64,000 nt of DNA from Nostoc sp. TCL26-01 (GTDB lineage Bacteria > Cyanobacteriota > Cyanobacteriia > Cyanobacteriales > Nostocaceae): NCBI RefSeq assembly GCF_013393945.1, contig NZ_CP040297.1, positions 558,001-622,000 on the forward strand, read 5' to 3'. The translations under genes were made by a program, and so were the position numbers. Below are positions 26,680 to 35,044 of this stretch, in pieces (within the stretch, counting starts at the first letter, position 1; each line of letters begins with the position of its first letter). Under the pieces are notes generated by a model, which made no database searches, was not told where the DNA came from, and saw nothing but the letters and a program-made list of their open reading frames with translations.

Positions 26680-26863
26680 GGAATTTGCACAGCCAGATAT
26701 AGCGGTTCCCACTCAGATGAGGTACAAGATTCTATTGCAAGGTGTAGAAGCAATTCATGTAGCCGAAGGCTGAAGGCAGGGTACATTGGTGTCAACTTCA
26801 GGAAAAAGTTAGATGAAGTTGGCGTTGAATCCAGATGATTTCGCCCTCATCCCCTCACCCCTT

Positions 26864-26974
26864 CTCCCATGTTTGGGAGAAGGGGAACAAGAATTCCTGA
26901 CAGCAACGATTTTAAACCGATACTGTGAGTATTTGACTCCCATGTTTGGGAGAAGGGGAACAAGAATTCCTGAC
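26864..26974. repeat. Duplicated palindromic block in the 811-bp gap before ssb
   Basis: 38 bp at 26864-26901 recur exactly at 26937-26974. Each contains CTCCCATGTTTGGGAG, and the first is inside a longer CCCCTTCTCCC/GGGAGAAGGGG hairpin. A related CTCTCCCAAATGTGGGAGAG palindrome follows at about 26978-27002. The remainder of the gap (26680-27490) has no gene. A 28-codon frame at 27343-27429 lacks support. Confidence 0.8.
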
Positions 26975-27143
26975 TCCCCTCTCCCAAATGTGGGAGAGAG
27001 GGGTTGGGGGTGAGGGAAAAACGTTGACACCAATGTGCAAGATATTGCCCCTACGGATGTACCTCACGTGAACGAGAACTGCCATAACACTAAAAAACGA
27101 TCAGAAAATTCTCAGTAAATTCTCAGTGAGAAATTGTGTTGAG

Positions 27144-27170
27144 TTGACAACTTAATGGTACAATTATACT
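27144..27170 (+). promoter_or_regulatory. Candidate promoter in the gap upstream of ssb
   Basis: TTGACA at 27144-27149 and TATACT at 27165-27170, spacing 15 bp (short of the ideal 17), about 320 bp before the ssb start. It could drive ssb with a long leader or a small RNA in 27175-27480. Confidence 0.35.
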
Positions 27171-27490
27171 ACTCATGCAGAAATCAATGCTCGTTTCAGT
27201 CAGGCGAAGGTAGAGAGTAGCGTCTTGTATGCTGTTCAACACTATCGCTTGGCTTTTATGCTAGAAATAACTTTAATCAGAGAGATTATTTATTTAGAGA
27301 TAACGGATAGAGACTAATTACAAAAAATCCTAAAACAGAAATCTATGAGCTTACCTCTGAGTTTAGACGAGCAGCAGGTTAGTAATTTACTAACCGGTGA
27401 CGCTAATTCTATTTTGAATTCTGACTCATAACTCCTGACTCCTGACTCCTGACTTCTTACCCCTATTTTCCAAACACTGAGGAGAATTTA

Positions 27491-28018
27491 ATGAACAGCT
27501 GTGTATTAATGGCAGAAATCATTCAAGAACCGCAACTACGCTATACATCCGATAATTTAGCAGTCACAGAAATGTTGGTGCAATTTCCCAACTCCCAGAA
27601 GCCAGAAGATCCACCAGCCACATTAAAAGTTGTCGGTTGGGGGAATTTGGCTACAGAAATTCAGCAAAATTATCACCAAGGCGATCGCGTGATTATAGCA
27701 GGACGCTTGGGTATGCAAACCGTTGAGCGTCAAGAAGGTTTTAAAGAAAAACGTGCCGAGTTGACAGTACAACAAATTCAGTCTGTTAACGGCAGTTTCA
27801 TCTCTTCGTCATCAACACCCAGAACACCAGTAGCCACAGAAACCCCCTCTCGTCCCCCAACTCCCCAAAACGAACTACCCACCTACGAACCACCACGCCC
27901 AACACCGACCCCAGCCACGAGTACAGTTAACACTCCGCCCCCAGCCAAAAACTACGAACCCCAACCTAGTAAATACCAGCCAGTAGAAGAACCAGACCCA
28001 GACGATATTCCATTTTAG
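27491..28018 (+). CDS. ssb: Single-stranded DNA-binding protein
   Basis: 175 residues. The OB fold is at residues 1-105 (MNSCVLMAEIIQEPQLRYT, LKVVGWGNLATEI, GDRVIIAGRLGMQTVER), then a Pro/Thr-rich disordered linker, then the acidic tip EEPDPDDIPF that binds replication and repair partners. It coats ssDNA in replication, recombination and repair. Start ATG 27491 follows GAGGAGAATTTA. Stands alone with no operon partner. Confidence 0.9.
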   Translation: MNSCVLMAEIIQEPQLRYTSDNLAVTEMLVQFPNSQKPEDPPATLKVVGWGNLATEIQQNYHQGDRVIIAGRLGMQTVERQEGFKEKRAELTVQQIQSVNGSFISSSSTPRTPVATETPSRPPTPQNELPTYEPPRPTPTPATSTVNTPPPAKNYEPQPSKYQPVEEPDPDDIPF

Positions 28019-28157
28019 GGATTGGGGATGGGGGACTGGGGACTGGGAATGGGACAAGGGAATAATTTTTTACCTATCTGTCCATGCTTCCTTACTCCCT
28101 ATTCCCCATTCTGCAAAACTACTGCTAAAATCCAAATAATTTTCACCCCGTACTCCT

Positions 28158-30041
28158 ATGAGCGAAAATGTCCTAGAGGTTCGTAATCTCCAAGTTGAAT
28201 TTTCCAGTGATGGCAATCCTGTCAAAGCTGTGGATGGTATTTCTTTTCAGCTAAATCGAGGCGAAACTCTAGGAATAGTGGGTGAATCAGGGAGTGGGAA
28301 ATCAGTCACTTCCTTGGCGGTTATGGGTTTGTTGCAGCATCCCGGTAGAGTTAGCGGTGGCGAAATTTGGTTCCGTCAGCAGGCGAATGCTAATCCGATT
28401 AATTTAGCAGAGTTACCACCTGAGCAAATGCAACTATATCGGGGTGGCGACATCGCTATGATTTTTCAAGAACCGATGAGTTCGCTTAACCCAGTCTATA
28501 CAATTGGGTTTCAGCTGACGGAAGCAATTATGCGCCATCAGAATGTTACCTTAGCTGAAGCGCAAAGAATTGCGATCGCTGGACTGCAAGAGGTAAAACT
28601 TTTACCTAGTGATGAGTTAATCAAAGAACAACATCAAGAAACGTGGCTACAAACTAACCCGAACTCTCAACTAGATGAGTTTAAGTTAGCCCAGTTGGTG
28701 AAACAGCATAAAGAAACCATGCTGGAACGTTACCCTCATCAACTATCTGGGGGACAGTTGCAACGGGTAATGATTGCAATGGCTATTTCTTGTAACCCGT
28801 TGCTATTGATTGCCGATGAACCTACAACAGCTTTGGATGTGACGGTACAAGCTACAATCATTGAGTTGTTGCGGGAATTGCAACAACGCCGTCAGATGTC
28901 ATTGATTTTTATCACCCATGATTTGGGGTTAATTTCGGAAATTGCTGACCAAGTAGCGGTGATGTACAAAGGTAAAATTGTCGAATATGGTGCAGCCGAG
29001 CAAATTTTTAGTCATCCCCAACACCCATACACTAAAGGTTTGGTAGCTTGTCGCCCCACACTTAATCACCGTCCTCACAAATTACTCACTGTTTCTGACT
29101 ACATGAGTGTAGAAGAAACACCAACTGGACAATTAATTATCCAAGAAAAAGCACCCTTGCAACCTGCGGAAATTTCCTGGGAAGAAATCTCTACTCGCTG
29201 GGAAAATTTAGCACAACAGAAAGCTTTACTGCAAATTCGTAACCTGAAAGTAGGTTTTCCCGTCAAGGGCTGGTTTGGTGGAGTCAAGCGTTATCACATG
29301 GCGGTGAATGATGTTTCCTTTGATGTCAAGCCAGGGGAAACTGTGGGGTTAGTGGGAGAATCGGGTTGTGGTAAAACTACTTTGGGAAGGACTTTGTTAC
29401 GGTTAATCGAACCGATGGGTGGTCAAATTATCTTTGATGGACAAGATATTACCAATCTCAAAGGCGAACCGTTACAAAAATTAAGGCGAGAGATGCAAAT
29501 CGTCTTTCAAAATCCTTTCAGTTCCCTTGATCCCCGAATGAAAGTGGGAGATGCAGTGATGGAACCGTTGCTAATTCACGCTGTCGGGAAGTCACAACGA
29601 CAACGGCGAGAACGAGTAGTGGAACTATTAGAACGAGTCGGTTTGAATGCAGATGCTATCAACCGCTATCCTCATCAATTTTCTGGTGGTCAACGTCAAC
29701 GGATTTGTATAGCTCGTTCTTTGGCTCTCAATCCTAAATTTATTATCTGTGATGAATCGGTTTCGGCTTTAGATGTGTCGGTACAAGCCCAAGTTTTGAA
29801 TTTGCTTAAAGAATTGCAATCAGATTTTCAGCTAACTTACATATTTATTTCCCATGACTTAAGCGTGGTGAAATTTATGAGCGATCGCATTCTCGTCATG
29901 AATCGTGGTCAAATAGTCGAAGAAGGTACAGCCGAAAGTATTTACCGCGAACCTAAAGAAGCTTATACACAAAAATTAATCGCTTCAATTCCTACAGGTA
30001 GCCCCGAAAGAGTACGTAGCCATCATCTACGAACTTCTTGA
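28158..30041 (+). CDS. Fused dipeptide/glutathione-type ABC transporter ATPase (DppD-DppF like)
   Basis: 627 residues with two full nucleotide-binding domains. First: [16 protein letters not shown], signature [14 protein letters not shown], Walker [13 protein letters not shown]. Second: [45 protein letters not shown]. Each is followed by the oligopeptide-type C-terminal extension ([31 protein letters not shown]). The layout matches GsiA/YejF-type ATPases of peptide, nickel or glutathione importers. Permease and binding genes are not adjacent, which is common in cyanobacteria. Both sites look catalytically intact. Confidence 0.92.
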   Translation: MSENVLEVRNLQVEFSSDGNPVKAVDGISFQLNRGETLGIVGESGSGKSVTSLAVMGLLQHPGRVSGGEIWFRQQANANPINLAELPPEQMQLYRGGDIAMIFQEPMSSLNPVYTIGFQLTEAIMRHQNVTLAEAQRIAIAGLQEVKLLPSDELIKEQHQETWLQTNPNSQLDEFKLAQLVKQHKETMLERYPHQLSGGQLQRVMIAMAISCNPLLLIADEPTTALDVTVQATIIELLRELQQRRQMSLIFITHDLGLISEIADQVAVMYKGKIVEYGAAEQIFSHPQHPYTKGLVACRPTLNHRPHKLLTVSDYMSVEETPTGQLIIQEKAPLQPAEISWEEISTRWENLAQQKALLQIRNLKVGFPVKGWFGGVKRYHMAVNDVSFDVKPGETVGLVGESGCGKTTLGRTLLRLIEPMGGQIIFDGQDITNLKGEPLQKLRREMQIVFQNPFSSLDPRMKVGDAVMEPLLIHAVGKSQRQRRERVVELLERVGLNADAINRYPHQFSGGQRQRICIARSLALNPKFIICDESVSALDVSVQAQVLNLLKELQSDFQLTYIFISHDLSVVKFMSDRILVMNRGQIVEEGTAESIYREPKEAYTQKLIASIPTGSPERVRSHHLRTS

Positions 30042-30294
30042 TATCGCTTGACCTAAAAGTTCCTTTTTAACTCTGTGTCTTCTCTGCGAGACGCTTTGCG
30101 AACGTGCCTCTGTGGTGAAAAATAATTCAATCACAAAGACACAGAGAGAAAATAATCTGTGACGAATATCACCCAAAATTTTGATAGCGATCGCTGATCT
30201 TCTGTCAGTCATCATCTAGTCTAAGTCTAAAATAAGTTAAGCTTAACACTTATATAAGCTTAGGTTATTATCTGGATCTTGATGGGGAGTAAAG

Positions 30295-30459
30295 ATGATG
30301 CTAGAAAAACTTTTGCTGGCTGCCATCCTCACATTGACTTTGAGTTTATTTACACAAGTGAAGTGGTCTTCTTTTGACACGTTTAAGAAAATGAACTTTC
30401 AGGAAAAATCACCAGAAGTTGCTGTGCTTACTAGACTGGTAGGTAATTTAGAGAATTAA
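30295..30459 (+). CDS. Small single-span membrane protein, unknown (54 residues)
   Basis: Starts ATGATG with a strong GGGGAG eight or so bases upstream. The sequence opens MMLEKLLLAAILTLTLSLF, a signal peptide or membrane anchor, followed by a polar tail (WSSFDTFKKMNFQEKSPEV) and TAA at 30457. It lies alone in the gap between the ABC ATPase and the pentapeptide gene, co-directional with both. The good ribosome site and amphipathic composition favour a real gene; I know no family. Confidence 0.45.
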   Translation: MMLEKLLLAAILTLTLSLFTQVKWSSFDTFKKMNFQEKSPEVAVLTRLVGNLEN

Positions 30460-30572
30460 TTTAGGTCAGTATCTACTGAGGGCAAACTGCTCAAAGGACT
30501 CATATCATAAGCTGAAGTATAAATTTGTTTGAGTTTTTTTGAGTACTCAGTAGAAAATTTTTGAGCCTGACT

Positions 30573-31343
30573 ATGAAAAGTTTAACTATAGCCATATCGA
30601 CATTTTTCACCACACTTAGTCTAACCAGCATTGCTCAAGCAGCCAACCAAGAGCATATCAGACAGTTATTAGCAACTAAACAATGTCAAAACTGTGACTT
30701 GACTAGTGCGGGTTTAGTGATGGCTGACTTGTCAGGAGCAAATTTAACTGGTGCTAATCTCACAGGTGCTAATCTGAGTCGAGCAAATTTAACTGGTGCT
30801 GATTTACGGGGGGCAAATTTAGCCGGTGCTGGCTTATTTGGCGCAAATTTGAGTGAAGCTAAACTGGGTGGAGCAAATTTAGTCGGTGCTGATTTACGCA
30901 ATACATATCTAGCCAATGCAGAATTCACCAGCGCATATTTGCAGGGTACTAACTTTCAAGGTGCAGTTGGCATACCATTACAAATTGCCACTCCCGAAGA
31001 ATTTTATGCCTGGGGTGTAGCCGAAGCCCAAAAAGGCAACCAACAACAGGCTATCAATTATTTTAATCAAGCGATCGCTGCTAAACCAGAGTATGCTGGT
31101 GCATACTTAGCCCGTGGTGTTGCCCGCTACCAAATTCTTGACCGAAAAAATGCCTTTGAAGATGCCCAAACAGCAGAAAAACTCTTCACATCCCAAAACA
31201 ACACCACCGGCATCCAAACTGCTCAAGCTTTTATCAAAGAGTTACAAACACCATACACAGAAAAAGTCAGTGCCGGCAAACCCAGCTTTTTTGACTTTTT
31301 AGGCAGTCTGGGTTCAGTTTTGCTACAGTTCCTGCCGTTTTGA
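30573..31343 (+). CDS. Exported pentapeptide-repeat / TPR protein
   Basis: 256 residues from ATG 30573. Signal peptide (MKSLTIAISTFFTTLSLTS, cleavage near AQAA), then a CQNCDL motif that often precedes pentapeptide stretches, about 17 A(D/N)LxG pentapeptides (residues ~47-135; ANLTGANLTGANLSRANL), and a TPR-like region (NQQQAINYFNQAIAAKPEYA). The two Cys in CQNC may form a disulfide. The pentapeptide part forms a right-handed beta helix. Function unknown; probably periplasmic or lumenal. A minus-strand frame across the repeats is an artefact. Confidence 0.85.
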   Translation: MKSLTIAISTFFTTLSLTSIAQAANQEHIRQLLATKQCQNCDLTSAGLVMADLSGANLTGANLTGANLSRANLTGADLRGANLAGAGLFGANLSEAKLGGANLVGADLRNTYLANAEFTSAYLQGTNFQGAVGIPLQIATPEEFYAWGVAEAQKGNQQQAINYFNQAIAAKPEYAGAYLARGVARYQILDRKNAFEDAQTAEKLFTSQNNTTGIQTAQAFIKELQTPYTEKVSAGKPSFFDFLGSLGSVLLQFLPF

Positions 31344-31349
31344 CCGTGA

Positions 31350-31526
31350 GAGTTATGAGTGCTGAGTGCTGAGTAAGAGAGTGTGGGAGTGTGGGAGTGT
31401 GGGAGTGTGGGAATGTGGGAGTGTGGGAATGTGGGAAAAGTAGAAAAGTAAGTAGGTTGGATGAACCACAGGGAAACCAACCTACAACCAATGACTAATG
31501 ACCAATGACCAATGACCAATGACTAA
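31350..31526. repeat. STRR block (GAGTGCT, GTGGGAGT, ATGACCA units)
   Basis: GAGTGCTGAGTGCTGAG, then GTGTGGGA heptamers (31378-31436), a GTAGGTTGGATGAACCACAG piece, then CCAATGA heptamers between convergent genes. Frames through it are not genes. Confidence 0.85.
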
Positions 31527-31532
31527 TGTCAT

Positions 31533-33206
31533 TTAGAAATTATAGCCAACACCTAATAGCAAACCAACATCAGTTTCATCTAAAAAGGCAGCGTTGACAG
31601 CACCAGTAGCGGTAAATCTAGAGCCTAAAGGAATATCAATACCGCCAGTTAACAGCAAACCAACATCTGCATCATCGCTTGTTTCAATGGCTACACCAGC
31701 ACCAATGTAAGGTGAAACAGGGAATCTTGTTTGACTTGTAGGTTCTACTGTACGCGGAACGAAATCTAAAGTTACAGGAACCAGAACTACTGTATCGTCA
31801 CCAAACACTGCTGATGGGCGCACAGATATTGTCCGTGTTAGCCCAATTTTGCTGATCACTGCAATGTTGCCATCACTTAGGGCTGAATCACCACCCAAAC
31901 CAATGTTACCAGCCACGCCAACATAACTGGAGCCACCACGAGTAGCTCTACCTGGTGTAACATCAGGAGTCTGAGCTTGATTAGTTTCCCCTTGGGGTTG
32001 CTGACTTGTCAAGTTAGGTGGAATCAATACTTCGTTGATGGCATGGATAACACCATTACTAGCTTGGATATTTGGTTGGACAACTCTAGCTTCGTTGACA
32101 GCAATTTGATTGTTAGCGCTGTCAACTTTGATATTGATAGATCCTTCCTCAGCAGTTTTTAATTGCCCAGAAGAGAGTTGACTAGAGGTTAATTGACCAG
32201 GAACCACATGATAGCGGAGAATTTTTACTAACAACTCTTTGTTTTGTGGTTGCTGCAACTGTTCTAAAGTCCCGGCTGGTAAAGCTGCAAATGCTTCGTT
32301 GGTGGGTGCAAAAACTGTGTAAGGGCCTGGTTGTTGGAGAGTTTCTGTTAAACCTGCTGTTTTCAATAGAGAAGCTAAAGTACTAAAAGAACTGTTAGAA
32401 GCCGCTAGGGAAACAATATCGTTAGCGCCTGGGGTTGTTTGATTACCTCCAGTCGTACTAGAAACTATATAGTTAGTAGCTGCAACATTGCTGGCTAGAG
32501 GTTGTGCTTGTCCTTGTTTAACTAAAGCTTGATACAACAGTGCTGCTGCTTCTGCACGAGTCAGAGAGACGCTGGGATTAAGTTGTTTCACATTTGGGTA
32601 GTTAACAACTACATTGGCTTGTGTAGCTCCGGCGACACCGTTGACTGCGTAGTTAGGAATGGTGGCTGCGTCTGTATAGGAGTTACTTAAAACACTAGAT
32701 GCAGCATCACTACTAGCCAAGTTTAAACCATTACTCAAAGCCACGATCGCCTGTACTCTAGGAATTTGTTGATTGGGGCGAAATACGTTTCCAGGATAAC
32801 CAGATAAAAATCCTGTTTCGTAAGCTTCTCGAATTGCCGCAGATGCCCAAAAATTCGTTGGGACATCGGTAAATCCGCTTGCACCTATTTGCCGTACTGG
32901 TTGTTGGTTAAAAGCTTTTTGAATTAATGTCGCAAATTCAGCTCGACTGACTGGTTGATTAGGTTTAAAAGTACCATCGGGAAAGCCGGAAATAATATTT
33001 CTTGCTGCTAAAGCTTGAATAAATGGTTGCGCCCAATAATCGGAACTAACATCGGTAAAATTAGCGGTGGTAGTAGTAGAAGGGGTAGTTGATGGAACTG
33101 GTGTTTGAGCTAAAACCGGAGATGAAAATGTCACAGGATTGATGGCGATCGCACTCACCCCCAAAGCCAGTAATGTTGTTAATGACAAACGCACCGTACT
33201 AAACAT
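31533..33206 (-). CDS. SLH - fasciclin (FAS1) - beta-barrel envelope protein
   Basis: 557 residues from ATG 33206 (GGAGGAAATTTTC upstream). Signal peptide (STVRLSLTTLLALGVSAIA; cleavage near LAQTP). Two clear SLH modules and a weaker third cover residues ~45-230 (TDVSSDYWAQPFIQALAARN; GFPDGTFKPNQPVSRAEF). A FAS1 domain covers ~255-390 (LLKTAGLTETLQQPGPYTVF; YHVVPGQL; NGVIHAINEVLIPP). A glycine-rich C-terminal beta region ends LLLGVGYNF. SLH domains probably bind peptidoglycan-linked polymer, FAS1 mediates adhesion, and the end looks like an outer-membrane barrel. It may bridge wall and outer membrane. Confidence 0.88.
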   Translation of the reverse strand: MFSTVRLSLTTLLALGVSAIAINPVTFSSPVLAQTPVPSTTPSTTTTANFTDVSSDYWAQPFIQALAARNIISGFPDGTFKPNQPVSRAEFATLIQKAFNQQPVRQIGASGFTDVPTNFWASAAIREAYETGFLSGYPGNVFRPNQQIPRVQAIVALSNGLNLASSDAASSVLSNSYTDAATIPNYAVNGVAGATQANVVVNYPNVKQLNPSVSLTRAEAAALLYQALVKQGQAQPLASNVAATNYIVSSTTGGNQTTPGANDIVSLAASNSSFSTLASLLKTAGLTETLQQPGPYTVFAPTNEAFAALPAGTLEQLQQPQNKELLVKILRYHVVPGQLTSSQLSSGQLKTAEEGSINIKVDSANNQIAVNEARVVQPNIQASNGVIHAINEVLIPPNLTSQQPQGETNQAQTPDVTPGRATRGGSSYVGVAGNIGLGGDSALSDGNIAVISKIGLTRTISVRPSAVFGDDTVVLVPVTLDFVPRTVEPTSQTRFPVSPYIGAGVAIETSDDADVGLLLTGGIDIPLGSRFTATGAVNAAFLDETDVGLLLGVGYNF

Positions 33207-33315
33207 GAAAATTTCCTCCAAAAGAACATAGCAAGATGGCAAAAATACAGAAATTGACTATAGGAAGCAGCAATACACTCAAAGGGTGTTGGAAAAGTTT
33301 CAGTAGGTATAAAAA

Positions 33316-33409
33316 TGTCATTCTGACTGGAGCGGAGCGTCAGGAAGAATCTAGGTTTTGTGGCACATACCGAGATGTTTCATTCCGCTACGCTGCATTC
33401 AACATGACA
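33316..33409. repeat. 94-bp element with TGTCAT/ATGACA ends
   Basis: The ends are imperfect inverted repeats: TGTCATTCTGACTGGAGCGG against the reverse complement of GCATTCAACATGACA. It does not encode a protein. It lies upstream of the SLH-FAS1 gene in the 784-bp gap 33207-33990. Confidence 0.6.
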
Positions 33410-33764
33410 AAGAAATAGACTTTTCAAACTTCCTCTCACACAAAGGCGCAATTTATTTGTCTAAAAGACCAAACTTTTACACCAATAACCCTGAAATAGA
33501 ATGTACTCAAATCTAAAGTACAACTCATTTACTAGTAAGAAAAAATGCTCTTTCTCATTGCATTTTATACTTTTATTTTTCAAGATTTTCTGATATTTAA
33601 CAATTAGCCAAAAGTGACATATTTTAGATATTATTTCATCCTTTAGACTGGTTTTTTATTACCAAGAATGCCTAAATAAACGCTGGAAAATCTAAGTTTA
33701 TGAAAGGCGATCGGCAATAAGGAAAAGCCAGTAAACCTTAAAACAGTGAACAGTGAACAGTAAA

Positions 33765-33816
33765 CAGTTATCAGTTATCAAGGCGTAAATTATTCTTTAC
33801 TGATAACTGATAACTG
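33765..33816. repeat. 16-bp perfect inverted repeat built from ATCAGTT heptamers
   Basis: CAGTTATCAGTTATCA (33765-33780) and TGATAACTGATAACTG (33801-33816) with a 20-base loop. Two STRRs in opposite orientation form a long hairpin upstream of the SLH gene and 3' of the pentapeptide gene. Confidence 0.85.
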
Positions 33817-33990
33817 ATTTGGTTACGGCTCATTTTTACTTTCTCAAATGCCCAAATCCTTACACAGCCGTAACACAACGGCAATAAAGCGGGAGGAACA
33901 TCCACGCCGCTTTTTGCCTCCCCTACCTTAATATTTACTACTAATTACTTATCCCCTATCCCCTATCACCTATCCCCTGTCCCCTATTCC

Positions 33991-34521
33991 CTAGACATTC
34001 TCATCCAAAATTGTGCCTTCTAAATTAGCGTCTGCTAAATTTGCACCACTGAGATTTGCCTGACTTAAATCTGCTTGAGTAAGATTTGCTTGAGTCAAAT
34101 CGGCTATAGTTAAATCTGCATGACTTAAATCTGCTCTATCTAAATTAGCAGCTTGCAAATTGGCTTCGTGTAACTCTGCTTCACTCAAGTTGGCTTGGAT
34201 TAGTTTGGCAACAGTCAAATCAGCATGACTCAAATTAGCACTGTCTAATATAGTGCCTGCTAAAATTGCTCCATCCAAAATCGCCGCAAATAGATTACTT
34301 CCTGTCAAGTTAGCATTGCTCAAATCTGCTCCATTTAAGTCCGCTTCAATTAAACTAGTGTTTGTTAAGTTAGCATGACTCAAATTAGCTCCATCTAAAA
34401 TGGCTTGATCAAAAATTGCTCCACTCAAGTCAGATCCTCTTAAGTCAGCCTCACTCAGATTAACACCTGTAAAGTTTCTTACACCAGCCGCATAGCTTTT
34501 GAGAAGTTCGGTTGCTTTCAT
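33991..34521 (-). CDS. Cytoplasmic pentapeptide-repeat protein
   Basis: 176 residues made almost wholly of about 30 A(D/N)Lxx pentapeptides (ADLRGSDLSGAIF, ANLTNTSLIEADL and so on) after a short lead MKATELLKSYAAGVRNF. No signal peptide. It is predicted to fold as a right-handed quadrilateral beta helix. Some relatives bind gyrase, but most cyanobacterial ones have no known role. It stands alone with long gaps on both sides. The nucleotide repeat follows the protein repeat and is not a CRISPR. Confidence 0.88.
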   Translation of the reverse strand: MKATELLKSYAAGVRNFTGVNLSEADLRGSDLSGAIFDQAILDGANLSHANLTNTSLIEADLNGADLSNANLTGSNLFAAILDGAILAGTILDSANLSHADLTVAKLIQANLSEAELHEANLQAANLDRADLSHADLTIADLTQANLTQADLSQANLSGANLADANLEGTILDENV

Positions 34522-35044
34522 AGTTAAAGTAATTTCCTGCTACTTAGGCAAATAAAAGATGCCCTATACGCGCCACAGGGGAGCATTTTTAGTATTTAGT
34601 CAGTTCTGTAATAAAAATACTGAGTTTTGACTAAGGTTACTACTATCTGTAGTTATGAACTAATTTCATCCTTCTTGGGGATGTTGATTCAGAATGCACT
34701 GATAAGTGTCTTTACTCCCAAATTATTCTCATTTTCTTGATTTTTAATCAGGAAAGACAGGTTGATGAGTTGTATCAAAATAAAATTCTTTCTCATGCTT
34801 TAGGAGGAAGACATTTTGCTGCTGCATTGTGGAATTGTCTTGTGAACAAATTCTGGAAAGTCTCTTGAGTGTTGGATGTTAGTGTTTAAGTATTATTGCG
34901 GTGAAATTAAGCAAATAAGTAAAAAATACTATTGCTTGGCTTTCTGTATGAAGATATTAGGCGATCGCCTAATCTTCTGGGAACACTAAATACAGTACTC
35001 TCAAAACCAACCATAGCCACATAAATGCGAGGAGGGGTAAAGTT
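34522..35044. other. Non-coding gap upstream of PEP-CTERM gene
   Basis: 523 bp between divergent genes. No frame longer than about 30 codons with a ribosome site is seen. One HIP1 site (near 34961) and a Shine-Dalgarno GAGGAGGGG at about 35030 are present. Promoters of both flanking genes must be here, but I could not place them. Confidence 0.5.

Noticed and set aside
27343-27429. 28-codon frame MSLPLSLDEQQ upstream of ssb
   Set aside because: No ribosome site and no recognisable family; it ends in GACTC repeat sequence.
30686-30928. Minus-strand frame of KFAP-type repeats
   Set aside because: Antisense of the pentapeptide-coding repeats.
33991-34521. Regular DNA periodicity suggesting a CRISPR-like array
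   Set aside because: The 15-bp period is the pentapeptide coding repeat; there are no constant repeats with unique spacers.
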